64,000 nt of DNA from assembly GCA_035570055.1 (NCBI GenBank), contig DATMLM010000069.1:62001-126000 (forward strand), read 5' to 3'. Below, in pieces: positions 59,586 through 64,000 of the stretch. The notes beneath the pieces were generated by a model. The model was not told the origin of the DNA and made no database searches. It saw only the letters and a program-made list of their open reading frames with translations. Each line of letters opens with the position of its first letter. Position 1 is the stretch's first letter. Source of the DNA: DASRDS01 sp035570055. Lineage in GTDB: Bacteria > Gemmatimonadota > Gemmatimonadetes > Gemmatimonadales > Gemmatimonadaceae. The translations under genes were made by a program, and so were the position numbers.

Positions 59586-61104
59586 GCAACGTCGAGCCGA
59601 CCGGGACGCCGAGTCCCGTGCATGGATCCCAGCCCGCGCCGGCGTTGTAGCCACCGTTGCCGCCCTGGGTGATGTCGCGGAATCCTCCGTTCGCCGAATA
59701 CAGACGCGATACGAGATCGGTCAGGTGTTGGCCGCTCGCTTGCTGACAGCACGCGATGAGCGCGGCCCAGAGTGGCGCGACGGCGCTCGTGCCGCCGAGC
59801 ACGAATGACGAGCCATCGACGACGACGTTGTAGCCCGTCTCGGGGTCCGCGTCGGCGCTGACATCGGGCACGCCGCGGCCAGTGTGCTTGAAGGACGCGG
59901 TGGCTTTCGATTGCCATGAGGGTGTCGGGAATGTTGTCGAAAAGCCTCCGCCGGTCGCGCCCTCGTCGCTCGCGAGGTCATTCCAGACTGTCTCGGCGGG
60001 CGAGCCGTTTGATACGACCAAGCTCGTGCCACCGCAGCCGATCGCATTGGGGCTCGACGCGGGGAAGTCGACGTGGAGCGCGCCGTCGGTCACGCCATCA
60101 GTCGCGCCGCTGTCGCCAGCGGCAACGCAGACCGAGACGCCAATGGCGACGGCTTCGGCGAACGCTTCGTCCATCGCCTGCTGCGCTTGCGCTGTCCAGG
60201 TGGACTCCGGGCCGCCCCAGCTGATCGAGATCACGGTGGGCGTGTGCGTCGTGTCGTGCACGGCGGTCGTGACCGCGTCGAGAAATCCCTGGTCGGTGTT
60301 CGGCGCGAAGTACACGGCGATCGTCGCGGCGGGAGCGAGCGCGCCGGCGACTTCGATGTCGAGCATCACCTCGCCATCCGGGCCGTTGGCGTCGCCCGTC
60401 GGCGAGTTCGCTCCGCCGTCAACGCCGACCGGGACGACGGTTGGCTCGGCGATCGACAGGCCGTTGAAGTACGACTGGAGGTCGGACGCTTGGTAGCCTC
60501 CACCGAGCTCGATCAGGCCAATGCATTGGCCGGCGCCGGTGGCTCCGCTCGGAAACTGGTAAACGCCGCCGAGCTTGGGTGCCGAGTAGCTCACTGCCGG
60601 CGTCGCGGCCGGTTGGCGGCGGATGCGAAAATGCGTGCGGGCTTGCGGGCGATTGTCTAGCCCGAAGACGCCCGTGACGACATCGGCCAGATTCGTCGGC
60701 ACAACCACGCTTCCCGTGCGCTGACGGAAGTCGCCTTGGGACGTCGTCACACACTGCAATGTGACGCCGAATGCTTTTTGGACGGCAGGGGCTGAACCGC
60801 TTAGAACGACCGTACGGCGAGCCAAGTCGACCTGGACGACCGTGAGCCCCGACGTATGCGCGAACGCCTCCACGGCTTGCGCGTCAGCCGGGCTGGCGCT
60901 GACGATCGCCGCGAGGGCGGCGCGGGACAGCGGCTTGGCGCCGCGGCGGCGCGGGCCACGTTTATAAATTCGGTCGGCCTTGTCGGGCGAGGCCGGGCGT
61001 AGGCGGACCGTGACCGTGATCGTTTCGCTCGGCACCAGCGGTCGTGGGTTCTGGGCACCCGGAATGGGAGGTCGGTCACTCCCCGGGACCATGTGATTGG
61101 GCAT
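59527..61104 (-). CDS. Sedolisin/kumamolisin-type serine-carboxyl protease with prodomain
   Basis: A 525-residue S53 peptidase active at low pH. Residues about 25-160 are the pro-kumamolisin domain. The catalytic domain carries the triad Glu245, Asp249 and Ser440 (GGTSAVAP) plus oxyanion Asp331 (AAGDSGAT); the 82-residue gap from Asp249 to Asp331 agrees with kumamolisin. The C-terminal FRDITQGGNGGYNAG and WDPCTGLG form the calcium site. No classical signal peptide is visible at the N-terminus, so the export route is unclear. It diverges from the OsmC gene. Confidence 0.95.
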   Translation of the reverse strand: MPNHMVPGSDRPPIPGAQNPRPLVPSETITVTVRLRPASPDKADRIYKRGPRRRGAKPLSRAALAAIVSASPADAQAVEAFAHTSGLTVVQVDLARRTVVLSGSAPAVQKAFGVTLQCVTTSQGDFRQRTGSVVVPTNLADVVTGVFGLDNRPQARTHFRIRRQPAATPAVSYSAPKLGGVYQFPSGATGAGQCIGLIELGGGYQASDLQSYFNGLSIAEPTVVPVGVDGGANSPTGDANGPDGEVMLDIEVAGALAPAATIAVYFAPNTDQGFLDAVTTAVHDTTHTPTVISISWGGPESTWTAQAQQAMDEAFAEAVAIGVSVCVAAGDSGATDGVTDGALHVDFPASSPNAIGCGGTSLVVSNGSPAETVWNDLASDEGATGGGFSTTFPTPSWQSKATASFKHTGRGVPDVSADADPETGYNVVVDGSSFVLGGTSAVAPLWAALIACCQQASGQHLTDLVSRLYSANGGFRDITQGGNGGYNAGAGWDPCTGLGVPVGSTLLSAVWGSGTAGSPPGAAGS

Positions 61105-61130
61105 TGTACTCCCCTTTACGTTTCGAATAT

Positions 61131-61568
61131 ATGAAACCTCCCGTAAACCTCCGCATCACTTGGGCCGGCGGATCGAAATTCGACGGCGGGCGGCCTGGAC
61201 GGCCGACGGCGCGCATGGATGGCAGCGGCGAGACAGGGCCAAGCCCCGTTGACACGCTGGTGAACGCCTTGGCCGGGTGCTCGGCGGTCGATGTCGTCGA
61301 TATTCTGACCAAGCGCCGGACGCCGCCCGAAGCGCTCTATATCGACGCGCACGCCGAGCGGGCGGATGCGATCCCGGCACGGGTGACGAGCGCGCGGCTC
61401 GATTTTCACATCACGGGAGCGGGAATCGATCGGGAGAACGCGGAACGGGCGATCGAGCTCGCGATCGTCAAGTATTGCTCGGTACGCAACTCGCTAGATC
61501 CGGCGATCCCCGTCGAGTTCTCATTGACTCTGAACGGCGAGGCCGGGTCGGTACGGAAGGCGGCCTAG
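61131..61568 (+). CDS. OsmC-family protein
   Basis: A 145-residue member of the OsmC/Ohr superfamily, which includes thiol peroxidases. The core shows ITWAGGSKFDGGRPG, NALAGCSAVDVVDIL with one conserved Cys, and VKYCSVRNSL with the second. The two Cys are placed as in OsmC/YhfA relatives. ATG 61131 was chosen; the frame is open upstream but is not coding-like. It could remove organic hydroperoxides. Its stop overlaps the anti-sigma gene stop by four bases on the opposite strand. Confidence 0.9.
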   Translation: MKPPVNLRITWAGGSKFDGGRPGRPTARMDGSGETGPSPVDTLVNALAGCSAVDVVDILTKRRTPPEALYIDAHAERADAIPARVTSARLDFHITGAGIDRENAERAIELAIVKYCSVRNSLDPAIPVEFSLTLNGEAGSVRKAA

Positions 61569-61852
61569 GCCGTCGCCGAAAAACCCGCGGACCGAAGGGC
61601 GTTGAGCACGCGGCCCCGGAGCTCATGGGGCGCGCACCGCGTGCACCGGCAATCCGACAGGGCATCGAGAAACGCTTTCTCGAAATCGTATTGCGGGTAG
61701 CAGGACGAACACAGCGCGAGGTGCTGGCGGATCAGCACCGTGGTTTCCTCGCTGAGCTCACCGTCGAGGTATTCCCAGAGTTGCTCGAGAACGACCCGGC
61801 AGTCGAGCGGGCCGCAGTCGTGGTTGTGGGTGGAAGAATTCTGCTCACTCAT
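61565..61852 (-). CDS. Zinc-finger anti-sigma factor
   Basis: A 95-residue protein with the ZAS/zf-HC2 motif HLALCSSC (H-x3-C-x2-C) and a further Cys pair (DCRCTRCAP). The helix LEQLWEYLDGELSEETTVLIRQ precedes the motif as usual. There is no transmembrane segment, so it is probably a soluble, redox-sensitive anti-sigma factor, like RsrA. ATG 61852 overlaps the end of the sigma gene by eight bases. The upstream in-frame extension runs antisense or through the sigma gene and was rejected. Confidence 0.9.
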   Translation of the reverse strand: MSEQNSSTHNHDCGPLDCRVVLEQLWEYLDGELSEETTVLIRQHLALCSSCYPQYDFEKAFLDALSDCRCTRCAPHELRGRVLNALRSAGFSATA

Positions 61853-62450
61853 GAGTGGCGGGACTGGCGTCCTCCGGACGCGTTTTCGCGGTCGCGAACC
61901 CGGCATCGCGCGCGTAATTCGCGAGCATCGATTGCAAGAGTCGACGCCCACGAAAGAGGCGGGATCGGACCGTGCCGATGGGCACACCGAGAATTGCCGA
62001 TGCGGCTTCGTAGGATTGGTCTTCGACGTCGACGAGCATCACGGCCGACCGGAATGGCTCCTGGAGCCTGTCGAGGGCATTCGAGAGCGCCGGCGCGAGG
62101 TCGAGGCGGGTCAGAATGCGCTCGTCGCCGCTGACGGCGCCGTCATTCTGGCCGACGTTATGGGCCACCGCTTCCACGTCGCCATCCTCCAGTTCGACCT
62201 GGTGGCGGGCGCGTTCGCGGGTGCGCAGGAAGGCGTTACGACAGATGGTGAAGAGCCAGCGGCGGGCGTCGCTTCCGCGCTCGAACGTGTGCCACGAGCG
62301 ATACGCGCGGAGAAAGGTTTCCTGAACGACGTCGTCGGCATCGGCTTCATTTCGGGTCAGGGACAGCGCGAATCGGTAGACGTCGTCGAGCCACGGCAGG
62401 GCCTCCTGCTCGAAACTACGGTCATATTCGAGCTGTTCCTCGGGCGTCAT
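61845..62450 (-). CDS. ECF sigma factor paired with zinc anti-sigma
   Basis: A 201-residue ECF sigma factor. Region 2 includes RNEADADDVVQETFLRAYRSW and WLFTICRNAFLRTRER; region 4 includes LQEPFRSAVMLVDVEDQSY and LGVPIGTVRSRLFRGRRLLQ. Its eight-base overlap with the zinc anti-sigma gene makes a typical redox or stress-sensing pair of the SigR/RsrA type. The tail after region 4 (ANYARDAGFATAKTRPEDA) is short and charged. The target regulon is unknown; OsmC next door is a plausible member. Confidence 0.95.
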   Translation of the reverse strand: MTPEEQLEYDRSFEQEALPWLDDVYRFALSLTRNEADADDVVQETFLRAYRSWHTFERGSDARRWLFTICRNAFLRTRERARHQVELEDGDVEAVAHNVGQNDGAVSGDERILTRLDLAPALSNALDRLQEPFRSAVMLVDVEDQSYEAASAILGVPIGTVRSRLFRGRRLLQSMLANYARDAGFATAKTRPEDASPATHE

Positions 62451-62485
62451 TCAGCGAAAGCTAGCACGTTTGCAAGTCTTTGGTT

Positions 62486-62509
62486 CCCGACACGGCTGCG
62501 CCGGTCGGG
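62486..62509. other. Inverted repeat upstream of the sigma factor and pqqB
   Basis: CCCGAC (62486-62491) and GTCGGG (62504-62509) flank a 12-base centre. It lies in the 172-base gap between the divergent sigma-factor and pqqB genes. No T-run follows in either direction, so it may be an operator. The rest of the gap shows no gene, and no pqqA-like peptide. Confidence 0.35.
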
Positions 62510-62622
62510 AAAAGGGGGGCGAGCGCCTTCCGGCCACGCCTCCCCGCTTTGTTTCGTAAATGCCGACTTTCGGTCGCTCCGGCTAGTATTGGGTGCAATA
62601 TGTCCTGTTGCTCGGCTCCCAG

Positions 62623-63522
62623 ATGAGAGTTGTCCTGCTCGGCACGGCCGCGGGCGGTGGGTTTCCTCAATGGAATTGCTTCTGCCCGACGTGCCGGGTC
62701 GCGCGGGAGACGCCGGCGCGGGCGCACCCGCGATCGCAGTCGTCGATGGCGGTGAGTGCTGACGGCGAGCGGTGGTATCTGTGTAATGCGTCGCCGGACG
62801 TCAGGGATCAGCTCCGGTGGCTCACGCGGGGCGTAATGCCGGCCAAAGGAACGTACCGCCACGTTCCGATCGAGGCCGTCATACTGACAGACGCCGAGCT
62901 CGACCATACGCTGGGTGTGGCGCTGCTACGCGAGGCGCGGAAACTCACGGTGTATTCGACCGAGGCGGTCGAGGACGTTCTCACACACGACTCTTGTCTC
63001 TTGCCGACGACTCGCGCGTTCGCCGACGTCACCGTTTCGCGATTGGCCCTCGGCACGGAGGTACCGCTCGATGGTGGTCTCACCGTCGAGGCGTTCTCTG
63101 TGCCCGGTGATCCGCCACGATTCGCGCGAGAGTCGCGTGCGGGGCATACCGTAGGACTCGTCGTGCGGGAAACGGCGACGAAGAAGAGCGTCGCGTTTGC
63201 GCCCGGGTGTGGGGCGATCGATGACGACGTGCGGAAGCGAGTGGCAAGCGCCGATCTCGTGTTGTTCGACGGCACGTTCTGGACGGACGACGAATTGATC
63301 GCGCTCGGCATCTCATCGTCGACAGCACGAGCCATGGGGCACGTGCCGATTTCAGGGTCCGGTGGAAGCCTCGAAGCGCTGAGCGCGCTCACCGCGGCGC
63401 GGCGCGTCTATACGCATATCAATAACTCGAACCCGATCCTGATAGAGGATTCCCCTGAGCGACGCGCCGTCATTGATGCGGGCTTGATCGTCGGAACCGA
63501 CGGGGCAGAGTTCCTGGTCTAA
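62623..63522 (+). CDS. pqqB: PqqB, PQQ biosynthesis metallo-hydrolase-like protein
   Basis: A 299-residue metallo-beta-lactamase-fold protein. The N-terminus RVVLLGTAAGGGFPQWNC is the PqqB signature, with the zinc-binding CFCPTC pair after it. ILTDAELDHTLGVALLREA holds the fold's modified HxHxDH-type site. PqqB is thought to hydroxylate or carry the PQQ precursor (a diamino-dicarboxylate intermediate). ATG 62623 gives the family N-terminus. It is followed after 16 bases by pqqC. Confidence 0.96.
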   Translation: MRVVLLGTAAGGGFPQWNCFCPTCRVARETPARAHPRSQSSMAVSADGERWYLCNASPDVRDQLRWLTRGVMPAKGTYRHVPIEAVILTDAELDHTLGVALLREARKLTVYSTEAVEDVLTHDSCLLPTTRAFADVTVSRLALGTEVPLDGGLTVEAFSVPGDPPRFARESRAGHTVGLVVRETATKKSVAFAPGCGAIDDDVRKRVASADLVLFDGTFWTDDELIALGISSSTARAMGHVPISGSGGSLEALSALTAARRVYTHINNSNPILIEDSPERRAVIDAGLIVGTDGAEFLV

Positions 63523-63538
63523 AGGGTATATTTCAGAA

Positions 63539-64000
63539 ATGGCGACCCTCTCGGCGCCACCGCCGCCGCCGATCCCATCTCTGGACCGCCCGCTCGCGCC
63601 CGACGAGCTGTGCAACGCCATGCGAGCGTTCAGCACGTCGTACTACCGCGTGCACCCGTTCCACCAGATGATGTCGGCGGGCACGCTCTCCAAGCGCCAA
63701 CTCCAGGGTTGGGTCGCGAATCGGCTCGCCTATCAGCGCGCGATCCCTCGCAAGGACGCGGCGATCATCTCGAATTGTCCCGACGGCGACGTGCGCCGCA
63801 TGTGGATGCAGCGCATCGTCGATCACGACGGAACGACGCCGGGATCGGGCGGCATCGAGCTCTGGATCACGCTCGGCGAAGCGCTCGGCGTGCCCCGCGA
63901 CGAGATGGACGATGAGCGGCACGTGCTTCCCGGCGTGCGCATGGCGGCCGAAGCGTACGTGACATTTTGCAAGACGCACCATTGGGTCGAGTCCGTGGCG
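63539..64000 (+). CDS. pqqC: PqqC, pyrroloquinoline-quinone synthase (3' end outside window)
   Basis: The open frame from ATG 63539 runs to the window edge (154 codons). It reads PDELCNAMRAFSTSYYRVHPFHQ, RQLQGWVANRLAYQRAIPRKDAAIISNC, MWMQRIVDHDGT and GIELWITLGEALG, the recognisable PqqC core. PqqC performs the final eight-electron oxidation and ring closure to PQQ without a metal. The HPFH, RxxxxRxxIPxKD residues correspond to substrate-binding positions. A short proline-rich N-terminal tail (LSAPPPPPIPSL) precedes the fold. pqqD and pqqE probably follow outside the window. Confidence 0.93.
   Translation, partial: MATLSAPPPPPIPSLDRPLAPDELCNAMRAFSTSYYRVHPFHQMMSAGTLSKRQLQGWVANRLAYQRAIPRKDAAIISNCPDGDVRRMWMQRIVDHDGTTPGSGGIELWITLGEALGVPRDEMDDERHVLPGVRMAAEAYVTFCKTHHWVESVA

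Noticed and set aside
62593..62622. Upstream eight-codon ORF overlapping pqqB as a PqqA candidate
   Set aside because: The peptide from ATG near 62600 has no Glu or Tyr and is too short for PqqA.

Overview
The window is high-GC bacterial chromosome, densely packed and without phage, transposase or CRISPR genes. The gene content points to Gemmatimonadota, probably Gemmatimonadaceae: a DUF5916-type outer-membrane protein, Ser/Thr kinases with zinc-ribbon or PEGA parts, a giant BIG2/beta-helix surface protein, a caa3-type oxidase cluster and many small exported proteins. This is inference from family content; Acidobacteriota is the main alternative. No rRNA or tRNA gene was seen. No stretch over 300 bases lacks a gene; the longest gaps are 47838-48129, 17862-18053 and 5180-5360.

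Layout. 1-3572: end of a DUF5916 protein, an S33-type hydrolase, a small protein, nth, a cyclophilin and a tiny membrane protein, all co-directional and tightly coupled. 3573-5179: a less GC-rich island with a near-consensus promoter and a nucleotidyltransferase/winged-helix pair resembling AbiEii-type toxin-antitoxin modules. 5313-8463: TetR-TolC-HlyD efflux operon behind a nested palindrome. 8460-15860 (minus): four-gene operon of surface protein, kinase, TPR protein and outer-membrane protein, divergent from an ECF sigma factor with two small membrane or periplasmic proteins (15888-17207). 17244-21568: PDZ protein, ferritin/VIT1 iron exporter, LeuRS. 21598-23033: nicotinate phosphoribosyltransferase-like gene and a small helical protein. 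23116-28650: aa3/caa3 oxidase cluster ctaC-D-E-F-G plus a lipoprotein. 28637-31284: sugar acetyltransferase-like membrane protein and PBP4. 31271-36086: secreted protein, unknown protein, DEAH-type helicase, proline-rich lipoprotein. 36138-41720 (minus): M1 peptidase, DEAD-box helicase, hydrolase, unknown protein. 41739-44661: aconitase-family enzyme, serine-less hydrolase, TPR protein. 44517-47837 (minus): DUF4015-like protein and kinase. 48130-50712: lon. 50773-55398: class A PBP, NAD synthetase, MarR, HIT. 55471-58677: fused E1 dehydrogenase, TerC, small protein. 58652-62450: ferredoxin, membrane protein, sedolisin, OsmC, anti-sigma/ECF pair. 62623-64000: pqqB and the start of pqqC.

The most notable non-coding signal is a two-copy structured element at 17949-18004 and 48030-48082. 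Both copies lie on the plus strand, 49 and 47 nt before the start codons of the iron exporter gene and of lon. Their second hairpin has different sequence but preserved pairing. It may be a cis-regulatory RNA or a REP-like repeat. In the iron-exporter copy, the ribosome-binding/start-codon context is also duplicated on both sides of the element.

Start codons were chosen by family alignment from memory, signal peptides and overlaps. Three genes (3715, 35391, 57705) show coding-like sequence upstream of the first canonical start, and are flagged.
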